Source: PMG-095 sp049324695
GTDB taxonomy: Bacteria; Myxococcota_A; Polyangia; Polyangiales; Polyangiaceae
Assembly (NCBI GenBank): GCA_049324695.1
Contig: JBMOMJ010000021.1
Location: 1-64,000, forward strand
Direction of reading: 5' to 3'
Length of the DNA stretch: 64,000 nucleotides
Numbering within the stretch: the first letter of the stretch is position 1; each line of letters starts with the position of its first letter. Shown in pieces: positions 53,475 to 62,452 of the stretch. The position numbers and the translations under genes are program-made. Below the pieces are notes generated by a model that searched no databases, was not told the DNA's origin, and saw only the letters and a program-made list of their open reading frames with translations.

Positions 53475-53483
53475 GCCCGCCGC

Positions 53484-53550
53484 ACCGGGCGCCGCATTAC
53501 CGGCGCTACACCGGGCGCGGTGGCATTACGGCGCTACACCGGGCGCGGCG
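53484..53550. repeat. 28-bp imperfect tandem repeat between convergent genes
   Basis: ggcgctacaccgggcgcgg occurs at 53503 and 53531, and a diverged copy (gccgcaccgggcgccgcatta) lies just before. The period is 28 bp and there are about 2.5 units. It spans the convergent ends of ku and the next gene, partly inside the latter's last codons. Confidence 0.7.
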
Positions 53551-54043
53551 CGCGGCCACTCAGGACTTCGGGAAACGCATTTTCAGCAGCGCGCAACAAT
53601 GCGCGGCGCCCGAACTCCCGAATGCCGTACAGCGCAAACGGCGTCGCCAAACCGAGCGCCGAACGCAGCAGTGCGCCCGATTGCGCTGACAGCGCGGCGA
53701 ACCCGCCGTTCAGCAACGCTTCCCACAACCAGGAGTGCGCAAAGTACTGAGCGCCCAGCGTCCCGGTCCAAAACACGCCGCGCTCGCTGCCGCGCCAACA
53801 TGCGGCGCCGTACTTCAGCAACGCCCGCACTCGGCGAAGCTCGGCAAAATGTCGGTCCAGCGAAGCTCCCGCACGAAAGTAGTTGATGACCTCGCCATCG
53901 AGCTGAATCACGGTCACCGCGTCGAGCTCCGATCCAACGCTAGCAACGCCACCGTCTCGAGTCGTTGTGATGGTGACGGCACGGGTGAACAAGAGCTCTT
54001 TCGCCAGACTCGCCAGTGAGCGCTGTGCACGCGCAGCGGCCAT
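53534..54043 (-). CDS. Unknown protein, third gene of a tight operon
   Basis: About 169 residues from ATG 54043. The start shares one base with the preceding stop (TGATG). The first half is an alpha/beta stretch (KELLFTRAVTITTTRDGGVA, DAVTVIQLDGEVINYFRAGA). The second half has mildly hydrophobic helices (FAHSWLWEALLNGGFAALSA, LGLATPFALYGIREFG). No family recognised. The coupling and conserved-looking composition suggest a real three-protein module. Confidence 0.6.
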   Translation of the reverse strand: MAAARAQRSLASLAKELLFTRAVTITTTRDGGVASVGSELDAVTVIQLDGEVINYFRAGASLDRHFAELRRVRALLKYGAACWRGSERGVFWTGTLGAQYFAHSWLWEALLNGGFAALSAQSGALLRSALGLATPFALYGIREFGRRALLRAAENAFPEVLSGRAPRPV

Positions 54044-54729
54044 CACAATCCGCGCCCAAACATCGAACGCACCACATCGACCAGCCCTTTCCAAAACGCA
54101 ATCGATGTGTTCACGCCGCGCTGGTGTGCATCGAGAAAACCTTGCTTGTCGGGCAGTGCATAATCGGGACGAATCCGCGAAACCACGTCACCGTCCAGGT
54201 ACACCGACGTTTGCAGCACGACCTCTTCGGTGCCCACCTCCCAAGCCTTGCGCAGCATGAGGCGATCGCGGTCACTCAGCGGCAGCTGATTCGGTTGAAA
54301 CCCGTTGGCGCTATCGCGATTGAAGTGCGTCTTCTTTCCGCCCGGGCTCTTCAAAAACAACGCCTTCAAAAGGTCGGAAGTATCGCGAATGCGACACAAC
54401 ATCAGCACTTCCGCCGCTTCGGCGTCGCTCAATGCTTTGGGAGATTGATACTTCGCAGCGGCCTTATCGGCGTCGAGCCCTTGCAGCACCCGCGCGCGCC
54501 TGGAAGCACCTTCGCGCAACGCATCGAACACCGCAAAGCTCGCCTCCCCGTCGAACGCACCGGGATCGCCCCCCAGGCGCCGCACCGTCACCGCGTAATC
54601 GACGGCCAAGTCGATCAAGGCATGCGCCGGATTCGGCATCTTGGTTGCAATCATCCCCTGCTTGACGATCGTATTCACCTCCAACGAAAAGAGGTCGGTG
54701 ATCAGGCTCTCGAGGCGGCTCGCGTCCAT
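54043..54729 (-). CDS. Unknown protein, second gene of a tight operon
   Basis: 228 residues, soluble, mostly helical with a basic/acidic mix: RLESLITDLFSLEVNTIVKQ, ALIDLAVDYAVTVRRLGGDP, then a charged linker and DRDRLMLRKAWEVGTEEVVL and RGVNTSIAFWKGLVDVV. It starts 7 bp after the preceding gene. I do not recognise a family. A structural role with its two neighbours is inference only. Confidence 0.65.
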   Translation of the reverse strand: MDASRLESLITDLFSLEVNTIVKQGMIATKMPNPAHALIDLAVDYAVTVRRLGGDPGAFDGEASFAVFDALREGASRRARVLQGLDADKAAAKYQSPKALSDAEAAEVLMLCRIRDTSDLLKALFLKSPGGKKTHFNRDSANGFQPNQLPLSDRDRLMLRKAWEVGTEEVVLQTSVYLDGDVVSRIRPDYALPDKQGFLDAHQRGVNTSIAFWKGLVDVVRSMFGRGL

Positions 54730-54736
54730 CCCCGAC

Positions 54737-55120
54737 TCAGCGCTTGGGTGGAGCCGGATGCGAGTTTTCGTGATCGTAAGCAGCGCCGAGCAAACTCACG
54801 AGCTCCTTCAGCGCCGAAATGTTACCGCGAATGATTTCGAGCCCCTGACTCTCGCGCGACTTGTGAAATTCACGCAACTCCCTACCCCCATCGCCCTGAA
54901 AATCCGGATCGATCACGGTGGTGACGTCGCCCTGCGCCAAATTGATCGCCGTCCAAATCACCTTCGTGCTGGGACCCGTGAGCTCGATGCTGGTCGAAGC
55001 GCCACTCCCCTGCTCGCTCTTGATCTCCACCTTCGCCGATCCCACCGCCGTCACCACGTTGAGATTGACCAACCGCTCCAGGCTCTTCTCGACCTGTTTG
55101 ATGAACCCTTCAATACCCAT
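54737..55120 (-). CDS. Unknown protein, first gene of a tight operon
   Basis: About 127 residues from ATG 55120, chosen because the fold begins GIEGFIKQVEKSLERLVNLN. The middle is beta-rich (AVGSAKVEIKSEQGSGASTS, STKVIWTAINLAQGDVTTVI), and a helix follows (REFHKSRESQGLEIIRGNIS). No signal or membrane segment. No family recognised. It is the promoter-proximal gene of the three-gene unit. Confidence 0.65.
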   Translation of the reverse strand: MGIEGFIKQVEKSLERLVNLNVVTAVGSAKVEIKSEQGSGASTSIELTGPSTKVIWTAINLAQGDVTTVIDPDFQGDGGRELREFHKSRESQGLEIIRGNISALKELVSLLGAAYDHENSHPAPPKR

Positions 55121-55280
55121 GCTCGGCTCACTTTCGCGCGGGCACCCTCGAACGCTCGCCCGCAAGATCACTCGAATGCTAGCCGAGGCATGCTCTGCCT
55201 GTCACGATTCACTCTGCGATTCGCGTCGCCAAAGCCTTTGAACGCTCGAATCGAGCACGAATCTCGGGCTACTGCGCGGC

Positions 55281-55949
55281 CTACTGCAGGTACGGGCCGC
55301 AATGCCCCGCGCTCAGATGGCACGTGTACGTTTCGGCGTTCGGGCAATCCGCTGCCTCGTTACAAGCGCAGCGCTCGACGCGAACGCACTCGCCATAACA
55401 GGTTCCTTCCACGGCCGGAACGCTGCCGAAATCGCACGTCGGCGCGACTCGCTTACACAGAATCTTGCGCGGGTCGCAATCCACCAATCCCGAACCCCCC
55501 GCGCCCAAGCTGCCACCCTTCGCGCTACCTCCGCCGCTCGTCGCGCCGCCGCTTGCACTCGCGCCACCGCTGCTTGCGCCCGCGCTGCTCCCACCCGCGC
55601 CGAGTGCACCGCCCTTCGCGCTACCTCCGCCCAACCCGCTCAATCCCGCTTGTGCGACGGTGCCGCCATTCGCTGGTGCGCCACCACCTTGCGCCTTGCC
55701 TCCGCTGTTCGCGGCGCCGCCTTGTGCACTCGCGCCGCCTTGCGTACTCGCGCCGCCTTGCGCACTCGCGCCGCCTTGCGCCGACGCTCCACCCGCGCTC
55801 GTCATTCCGGCCGTGCCGCCGTTCGCGCTTCCAGCGGCCGCAGCGCCTCCACTTCCTCCACCCAGCGACTCGGCGTTGCCGCAGCTCGCGCACACGACCC
55901 AGCCCATCGAGAACATCAACGAAGCAAGCCTGGATGCGTAAGCGCGCAT
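55281..55949 (-). CDS. Gly/Ala-repeat (GGA-rich) lipoprotein with Cys-rich C-terminus
   Basis: About 222 residues from ATG 55949. The signal (SRLASLMFSMGWVVCASC) is followed by about 125 residues of low-complexity repeats based on GGASAQ, GGASTQ and GGAxA. The C-terminal 65 residues hold ten cysteines (DCDPRKILCKRVAP, CYGECVRVERCACNEAADC). Such stalk-plus-knot proteins are typical of Polyangia surfaces; the repeat probably acts as a flexible stalk. Function unknown. Confidence 0.7.
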   Translation of the reverse strand: MRAYASRLASLMFSMGWVVCASCGNAESLGGGSGGAAAAGSANGGTAGMTSAGGASAQGGASAQGGASTQGGASAQGGAANSGGKAQGGGAPANGGTVAQAGLSGLGGGSAKGGALGAGGSSAGASSGGASASGGATSGGGSAKGGSLGAGGSGLVDCDPRKILCKRVAPTCDFGSVPAVEGTCYGECVRVERCACNEAADCPNAETYTCHLSAGHCGPYLQ

Positions 55950-56214
55950 GCTCCCAAGCATACGAGATTTCCCGAACGCTCGCACAATCGCTGTTTGCCC
56001 GACGGAACGCGCCGCTCCATCGTGCGATAATCTCGCGAAGTTCGCGCATAGTTGGGATTTGGGTTTGGGGGCGCCGCGCCAGTGCTCACTTGCGCACCGT
56101 CGCGCGGCGGTGTGCCTGCGCTCATCGGCCGCTCAACCCCGATCCAGCGCCGCATCACACCGCGCGCTCGTCAGTGTGCCACTTCGTTCAACACGCGTAT
56201 CACACCGCGCGATG

Positions 56215-57741
56215 TCACTCTGCAAGCTTGTGCAACACGGTCACGGGCTTGAGGTCTGAGTTTACGAATTCGAGCCGCGGATCGCCCGCGCCGCTGCCCA
56301 CCACTTGCACGAAGTTGCCAACGAATTGGCCACTGCCGACCACCATCACACCAGGAGCAGTGACGGCAGACGCATCGAGAAGCCGCCCCTCGACGCCGGG
56401 CGCGACCAGCCAGGCGCTGCCATCCTCGTGCAACGCCACTTCGACGCCGTGCTCGTACTTACCAATGTACGGCGCCAGCGCAGTCGCGTCGACGGCACTC
56501 TTCAACTTGCTCACTGTGTCCGCCAGCGCCGCGCGATCAGCCTCGTACAGAGTTTCCACTTTGCCGGCTGGGATACTGCTCTTGCCGTGTACTGCGCGCA
56601 TGAACGCTGCACGCGCCACGGCGCACAAGCGATCACCCGTAGCGCCATTGCTGAGCACCACCAAGCCCACCTCAGCTTTCGGAAGGCTCAGCATCAACGT
56701 GCGAAAGCCATCGATCGAACCGTCGTGCCACAACAACGGCACGCTGAGCTCGTTTTCGATCACCCAACCCATGCCGTAGAAGCCTCTGGTCCACGGCGTT
56801 TGGCCGAGCTGCGTGCGACGAATGTTTTCGGCGCTCGCAATGCGCGCGCCGTTCGCACCCAAGCCTTGTTGCATTTCCGCGATCAAAAACTTGGCGAGCT
56901 CGGCCGCGCTCGTCACCACTGCACCCGCGGCGGAGAGACCACGCAACGCAAACGGCGGCGTCTCGGAGTCCGCGCTGAGCTTATCGACGAGCGATGGCAT
57001 GTACGACTTGGCGTAGTCCTCACCAACCGTTGCGGGATCATCGCTGACTGCCGCTTTCATGCCGAGCGGCGCAAACACACGCGTTTCGAGCTCACCCGCG
57101 TACGCATCCACAAGCGGCCCGGTCGCGCCACTAGCACGCAGCCCTAGGTACACGCCCGTCGCGTACGCCTCGTTGTTGTAGATGAAGGTCCCTCGCGGCA
57201 CCGTCTTGGTTGCGAGCGAAACCGCGGCCATCACGTCATCTGCCGTTTGGTACTCCCACCAAAACGGAGGCGGCGCGTTGAGCCCTGTTCCCATCCCAAG
57301 CAGCTCAGCGAGCGTGACGCTTTTCGTCAGCGCATCGTCCGTCAGCTTGAAGCCCGGATCGATACTGGTCGCCAGCGTATCCCAAGCGAGCGCACCTTCA
57401 TCCACGTGGCTCGCGATCAACGCCGACGACATCGCCTTGGTAATGGACCCCACGCGAAACACCGTGTCCGCAGTCACGGGCGCGAGTGTCGCCAGATCGC
57501 GCACCCCCAACCCATTCACCTCGAGCACTTGGCCGTGCGCCACGATCGCGTACGCGACACCCGGCACCTCCAAACGCTGACGCGCGGCTTCGAGCTCACT
57601 CGAAAACGCCGCGCGTCGCTCAGCGGTGAGCTCGAAGGGCCCACCCGCTCCGTCGTTATCCGAACCTGAACACGCAACAAAGCCCGGCGCCGCTAGAAGC
57701 AGACCGAGCCAAGTTGCCAAGGTGAGGCACGCCGTTCGCAT
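56215..57741 (-). CDS. Class C beta-lactamase-like serine hydrolase (lipoprotein)
   Basis: 508 residues. The signal ends APGFVAC, so it is probably lipid-anchored. The beta-lactamase/transpeptidase-like fold shows the nucleophile motif SITK (SxxK) in FRVGSITKAMSSALI, YNNEAY as the second (YxN) element, and a WHDGSIDGFR-type third element near residue 340. A beta-rich C-terminal domain (about 400-508) resembles the lipocalin-like tail of related esterases and D-aminopeptidases. It lies 24 bp after the TonB-dependent receptor gene, so the two are probably co-transcribed. Peptidase, esterase or beta-lactamase activity cannot be separated by sequence alone. Confidence 0.88.
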   Translation of the reverse strand: MRTACLTLATWLGLLLAAPGFVACSGSDNDGAGGPFELTAERRAAFSSELEAARQRLEVPGVAYAIVAHGQVLEVNGLGVRDLATLAPVTADTVFRVGSITKAMSSALIASHVDEGALAWDTLATSIDPGFKLTDDALTKSVTLAELLGMGTGLNAPPPFWWEYQTADDVMAAVSLATKTVPRGTFIYNNEAYATGVYLGLRASGATGPLVDAYAGELETRVFAPLGMKAAVSDDPATVGEDYAKSYMPSLVDKLSADSETPPFALRGLSAAGAVVTSAAELAKFLIAEMQQGLGANGARIASAENIRRTQLGQTPWTRGFYGMGWVIENELSVPLLWHDGSIDGFRTLMLSLPKAEVGLVVLSNGATGDRLCAVARAAFMRAVHGKSSIPAGKVETLYEADRAALADTVSKLKSAVDATALAPYIGKYEHGVEVALHEDGSAWLVAPGVEGRLLDASAVTAPGVMVVGSGQFVGNFVQVVGSGAGDPRLEFVNSDLKPVTVLHKLAE

Positions 57742-57765
57742 GCCTCACCCACTAGCATCACACGC

Positions 57766-60678
57766 TTACAGGTACATCGAGAAACGCACGCCCATCATGC
57801 GCGGTGGGTTGTAGAACCGAAGGTTCGAACCCGGCGCGTTGATGATGCTCGTCGCGTACGTCATGTTCGTAATGTTCGACATGAACGCATCGATGCGAAT
57901 GTCACCCTGGGGACGCGCGTAGCCGATGCTCGCATCAAAACGGTGCGTCCACGGAACCACATCGCTGAGCAGAGGATTGACGGCGCCCTTCGAATCGGTC
58001 CCGTCGCCGTTGAACTGCGTCATGTACATCTTCGACTTGGTCTGCCCGGAGAGCGACCAGTCGAAGTAGCCAACCGGCGTCGCAATCGTCTGCTCGATTC
58101 CATACGAGAGCGCAAGCTGCGGTGCGCGGGGCAGGAAATTGCCCTTGAGATTGACCTTCGGCTGCTGAGTCGGATCCCAGCTGATGCGCGTGTCGGTCAC
58201 GTCGGCGCCCAAGAACCGGGCGTCGAGGAACGCGGCCGCTAACCTTCCGGTGAAGCCCGAGGGCAGCTGCGCCCTGAGGTCGGCATCGATGCCGAGGATG
58301 CGCGCGTCGCCCACGTTGCGGCGCACCGACGTTGCTTGACCGCGCTGACAATTGGGATCATCCGCCGCACAGCCGGCGTTGCCACCAAACGATTCCACCG
58401 TGGCAGACTGATAGTCGACCCAGGCGTACCAGAAGCCGGCTGCGTTCAGCGTGATCTTCTTGTTGGCGAACTGGTTCTTGCTGCCAATCTCCGTCGCGTA
58501 GACGGCTTCCGACTTGAATTCCGGAGCCATCTGTTGACCGTTCACCGAGATGGTGTCGTTGAACCCACCCGACTTGTGCCCGGTGGAGAACGTCAGGTAG
58601 AGCAAGTTCTGAGGTGTCAGGTTCTGCTCCGCGCCGACGCGGAAGTCCACGAACGTGTCTTTCACGCTACCGTGCTGCTCGCCCACAGCTGGGATGGCCG
58701 CGCCCGGTTGCGAGTAGAACGCGAGCAGGTCGTCGCGAGCGCCGAACTGCTTAACGCCGTTCGTAAAGTTCGCGAGGGGATCGCCTGCAGCGCTGTAGTC
58801 GGTGCGATCGTAGCCAGCGAAGCGGAAACCTTCTGTTCCGAAGCGAATTGGTCGGTTGGTGCAGGTCTCCGGCGTTGCCGTCGGCTGGCAACCAACAGGG
58901 TAACCCCAGCCGATGCCGTGACGGTGCTTCCAGTCGTGAGTCACGCGGACACCGGCAAGCGCGCGCAATGCCTGCGTGATGTCGAACGTGGCGTCGGCGT
59001 AACCAGCCACGGCGCCATCTTTGACGTCGGGATGGTTGTACTCCTGGCCCGCCCAGCCCCAGGCCTTATCGTTGGTCTGGGCGAGAAGCACGTACTGCGA
59101 CTCGTACAAATTGAAGGCGCCTATGGTCCACTTCAGACGCGCATCATCCGGAGAGTAGAGGCGCAACTCGTTCACGACCGACTTTGAACGCGTATCCCAG
59201 TAGGAGCTGGTGTAGCGGTCGAGATCCGCCGGGGCCTTGCCGTTGTAGTTCACGCCCGCCGTGGTGCCGGTGGTCTGCGTGTACTTCAGTTGGCGGTAGC
59301 TGTTGATGAGCTCGATGTTGACGGGGCCGAGATTGAACGTGAGCTCCGCGCTGACGCCCAGGTGATCGAGCGACTGCGCGGGCTGCACGCCAACTACCGC
59401 TGCCGAGCGAACATCCGGAATTTCTTCAGGTAAAATGCCGTTCTGCAACGCTTCGGTAACGTTCGTGCCGACCCAGCCGGTGCCGCGCTCGAAGGTATTG
59501 TCGTGCCGAATCACAACCGAAACCTTGTTGCTCGGCGCCCACTTCAAGGACGTGCGATACGCAAACGTATCCAGATCCTCCGACGCGCGCAGCGAAGAGT
59601 TGCCGCCTACGTTCTTGTAGTACGGGTCGCGTCGCTCGCTGAAGCCAGCGAAACGGAACGCCAAGTTGTCGCCAATCGGGATGTTGACCATCGCCTTGGC
59701 GAGCCGTTGCATATAGTTGCCGAGTTGGAAGCTTCCACTCGCGCCCCACTCTCCCAGCTTGGGCTGTGCGGTGACGATGTTGAGTGTACCGGCCATCGCG
59801 TTGCGGCCACGCAGCGTTCCTTGCGGGCCACGTAGGATTTCGACGCGCTCGATATCGAAGTACATCGACCCGAGGCCGCGTGGGCGCGGAATGTAGACGC
59901 CGTCGATATGAGCGGCGGCCGCCGGATCGCCAATCTCGGTGTTGTTGCTGTTACCGACACCGCGCACGAAGAGCTCGAAATTGCCTTCGACCGCGCCGAC
60001 TTCGACGTAGGGTGTGGCGGCCGTGAGGTCGCGCAATGATTGGATGTTCTTGCGTTCCAGGTCCGCCTCACTGAAGGCTTCGACGGAACCAGAGAGGTCC
60101 TGAATCGACTTCAGGCGGCGATCGATCGTCACCTTGACGACGTCGCCTTCGTCAGTCTCTTCGATCGGTGCGTCCGCGGCGGGCGGAGGGGGCAAGTCCC
60201 CACCTGGCGGCGGCGGCGGTAGATCGTCAGCGGGAGCAGGTGGCGGTAACGCAGCGTCCGCTGGAGGAGCCGCAGCCGGTGCATCAGGTGCGGCGCCGGC
60301 GGGTGCTGGAGCAGGGGTGCCCGCGGGAGCTGCTCCCGGTGCAGGCGCTGGTGCTGTAGGCGCGGGCTGTGCTGGCGTTCCCGCTGCAGGTGGCGTGGCA
60401 GGCGCTGGAACCGGTCCCGGTGCTGCTGGCGCAGGGGCAGCACCAGCGGGAGGAGCGGCCGGCGCAGCAGCAGGAGGTGCTGCTGGCGCAGGTGCAGGCG
60501 CTGGCGCGGCCGGCGCAGCAGCAGGTGCCGCTGGCTTGGCAGGTTTCTTTTGTTGCGGCGCTGCTTGCGCAACCCGCGTGGCCGCCTTCGCCTCTGAAGA
60601 AGCGAGGGAAACAAGACTCAGGAGCAACGCCGAATGCAGGACGAAGCTCCGGCGACGCAAATGTGCTCCAACAAACAT
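57766..60678 (-). CDS. TonB-dependent outer-membrane receptor with Pro/Ala N-terminal extension
   Basis: 970 residues, with GGAGGG before the ATG. A signal peptide (residues 1-32) is followed by about 140 residues of Pro/Ala repeats. A possible TonB box is GDVVKVTI near residue 178. The plug domain has SIQDLSGSVEAFSEADLERK, FVRGVGNSNNTEIGDPAAAA and RVEILRGPQGTLRGRNAMAG. The barrel continues to a last strand ending in an aliphatic residue (GVRFSMYL). The substrate is unknown; the downstream secreted hydrolase may act on the same compound. The long linker would let the receptor cross part of the periplasm or wall. Confidence 0.92.
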   Translation of the reverse strand: MFVGAHLRRRSFVLHSALLLSLVSLASSEAKAATRVAQAAPQQKKPAKPAAPAAAPAAPAPAPAPAAPPAAAPAAPPAGAAPAPAAPGPVPAPATPPAAGTPAQPAPTAPAPAPGAAPAGTPAPAPAGAAPDAPAAAPPADAALPPPAPADDLPPPPPGGDLPPPPAADAPIEETDEGDVVKVTIDRRLKSIQDLSGSVEAFSEADLERKNIQSLRDLTAATPYVEVGAVEGNFELFVRGVGNSNNTEIGDPAAAAHIDGVYIPRPRGLGSMYFDIERVEILRGPQGTLRGRNAMAGTLNIVTAQPKLGEWGASGSFQLGNYMQRLAKAMVNIPIGDNLAFRFAGFSERRDPYYKNVGGNSSLRASEDLDTFAYRTSLKWAPSNKVSVVIRHDNTFERGTGWVGTNVTEALQNGILPEEIPDVRSAAVVGVQPAQSLDHLGVSAELTFNLGPVNIELINSYRQLKYTQTTGTTAGVNYNGKAPADLDRYTSSYWDTRSKSVVNELRLYSPDDARLKWTIGAFNLYESQYVLLAQTNDKAWGWAGQEYNHPDVKDGAVAGYADATFDITQALRALAGVRVTHDWKHRHGIGWGYPVGCQPTATPETCTNRPIRFGTEGFRFAGYDRTDYSAAGDPLANFTNGVKQFGARDDLLAFYSQPGAAIPAVGEQHGSVKDTFVDFRVGAEQNLTPQNLLYLTFSTGHKSGGFNDTISVNGQQMAPEFKSEAVYATEIGSKNQFANKKITLNAAGFWYAWVDYQSATVESFGGNAGCAADDPNCQRGQATSVRRNVGDARILGIDADLRAQLPSGFTGRLAAAFLDARFLGADVTDTRISWDPTQQPKVNLKGNFLPRAPQLALSYGIEQTIATPVGYFDWSLSGQTKSKMYMTQFNGDGTDSKGAVNPLLSDVVPWTHRFDASIGYARPQGDIRIDAFMSNITNMTYATSIINAPGSNLRFYNPPRMMGVRFSMYL

Positions 60679-61463
60679 CGGACCCTCCTCGTTGGTCCCG
60701 CTCGTGGGCCAACGATAATTTGTGCAACGCGGGCGCGTTATACACTCCTGCCTCGCACGCTGGGAAGACCAGAATCGCCAATTTCAACTCGACGCCTGCG
60801 ACGAGCGACAATTCTCACGCGTCCGGACTCGCAAACTCCCGCCTATCACGTGCTCGCCCGAGCTCGCGTAGGTGTGGCTGAACGACGACAACTCCCAAGT
60901 GTTCGGCGATGAAAGGGCACGATTGCCCCGCGACCTTCTCCCCGGCCGCGGCGCTCACGAGCCCGCAAACCATGGTGCCGACACCCACGGCAAAGCCCTG
61001 ATTCGGCCAATGCCACACGCTAATGTGATCTCGATTAGTCGCTTGTTTATGCGAACTTGAGAACCTTAAATGAAGCTTCGTAATTCTAGATTCCCAACCT
61101 CTGGCCGAGAGTCGCAGCGCACTCCCGCGTAGTTACGTACACGCCGAATTTCTCGCGAGCGCGGTCCTCGCTTCGCGGCAGCAAGGACAAGCGATGATTC
61201 GAATTTGGGAAGTCGATGCGCACGCGGCAGCAAAATGCACGTTGGGCGAAACTGTGCATTTGCCTATCTCCTCATCTGAGCACGTGATGAGAAGGCGACA
61301 CTCAGCGAGTGCGGTTCACGACTTCACAACGCACTGCGACGACTCATTGAACATGACGACACCTTAATGATTGTGGAGCGCGCCAGTGGTTCTGGGATCG
61401 ATCCAAACAAAGATCAACGAAGTGTGCGACGACAGTTGATGTGGTGAGAGTGCCGCCGCTAAT
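60679..61463. other. 785-bp intergenic region, no gene supported
   Basis: Lies between the divergent TonB-receptor and lipoprotein genes. Short open frames exist but lack convincing composition or start signals. The right part is visibly richer in A/T than its surroundings. An inverted repeat ctcatc...gatgag (61271-61276 and 61286-61291) centred on a cacgtg palindrome might be an operator. Confidence 0.5.
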
Positions 61464-62027
61464 ATGCGCCGCATGAAGTCGTCTCGTGTTGCGGCCACGT
61501 GGTTTTGCTCCGCAGCGCTCGCGCTGCTTGCTTGTTCTTCTTCGGATACGATCATCGCACTGAATGTGCAGTCCGCTTCGGACGTCGGCTTCGTCAGCCG
61601 GCTGCACGTGACCGTGACGCAAGGGTCGAAAGCTCCATTCGAGAAGGACTTCTCGATGCTGCCCACGCGGCAGATCATGAACGCCGCGGGCGCTCCTCCC
61701 ACGGAAGTGATCGCAGACAAGTTCTACGAGCGCTTCACTCTGCCGGGCTCCTTCTCTGATGGTAAAGCCACGCTCGACGTAACGGCCTACGACAAGGACG
61801 GCGCTGAGTACCTGCACCCAGCACCTGTCGAGTTCGAGGTGCACGAGAAAGAAGCCACGGCAGTGTTCGTGAACCTGAAGCTCCCAGAAATGCCACCTCC
61901 AATGATGGGAGAAGGTGGCATGGGCGGCATGGGGAGCACCGAAGGTGGCATGGGCGGCATGCCCAGCACCGAAGGTGGCGCTGGTGGCGCCCCGAGCACT
62001 GAAGGCGGCGCCGGCGGCGCTCGCTAA
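61464..62027 (+). CDS. Lipoprotein with Gly/Met-repeat tail
   Basis: 187 residues. The signal (VAATWFCSAALALLAC) ends at a lipobox Cys followed by SSS. About 120 residues of beta-type sequence follow (RLHVTVTQGSKAPFEKDF, ATLDVTAYDKDGAEYLHPAP). The last 45 residues are GGMGGMGSTE and GGAGGAPSTE repeats. The Met4 start (61473) is equally possible. It is related in style to the GGA-repeat lipoprotein at 55.3 kb. Function unknown. Confidence 0.65.
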   Translation: MRRMKSSRVAATWFCSAALALLACSSSDTIIALNVQSASDVGFVSRLHVTVTQGSKAPFEKDFSMLPTRQIMNAAGAPPTEVIADKFYERFTLPGSFSDGKATLDVTAYDKDGAEYLHPAPVEFEVHEKEATAVFVNLKLPEMPPPMMGEGGMGGMGSTEGGMGGMPSTEGGAGGAPSTEGGAGGAR

Positions 62028-62033
62028 GAGCTA

Positions 62034-62225
62034 AGGGCCCGCGAATGGATAAGTCATACTGCGCGGGCCGATCCTCTTGCTGCGGCGGGCGGGCTCGTCG
62101 CTGCGCTCCTCGACCTGCTTCAGCCTCAGGATTGATCGCAGCAGGCCTGCGGTGCTCTCTCCTCACGCGCCCACCTCGCGGCGGTCTCGGCCCGCTCGCG
62201 ACTGACTTACTGATTCGCGGGCCCT
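62034..62225. mobile_element. 192-bp MITE-like element with 23-bp inverted ends
   Basis: Terminal arms at 62034-62056 and 62203-62225 are inverted repeats that match at about 19 of 23 positions, both reading agggcccgcgaat then a variable 4 nt then aagtca. The interior has no credible gene. It sits 6 bp after the lipoprotein stop. Target-site duplication is not obvious. It could also be a large transcript-end hairpin. Confidence 0.55.
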
Positions 62226-62294
62226 AAGCGCTGCTGCTTAGCTCGCCTCGTCCCGGCGCGCGAAGGAGCCTCTTCGCGCCGAACGCGCGGACAT

Positions 62295-62406
62295 GCGCGC
62301 CTAGCTCTAGCGAGTATACCGAGCGCGCTAGATGCGCCCGAAGTTCCATCGGGTGAACCAAGCGCGCTCGACGTGCGCGCCAAGCTCTAGCGAGTGAGCT
62401 GAGCGC
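62295..62406. repeat. Imperfect 80-bp-period direct repeat
   Basis: gcgcgcctagctctagcgag (62295) recurs as gcgcgccaagctctagcgag (62375), each followed by a gagcgc string. Two copies are seen. The stretch 62226-62452 holds no gene. Confidence 0.6.
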
Positions 62407-62452
62407 TTGCGTTGCGACCGGGAGGAGTACAGGCGAAACGCGTTGCCAAGCG

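Noticed and set aside
54641..56779. Plus-strand open frame of 712 codons
   Set aside because: It is antisense to the unknown operon, the GGA-repeat lipoprotein and the serine hydrolase; the translation is Arg/Ser/Pro-rich without any domain.
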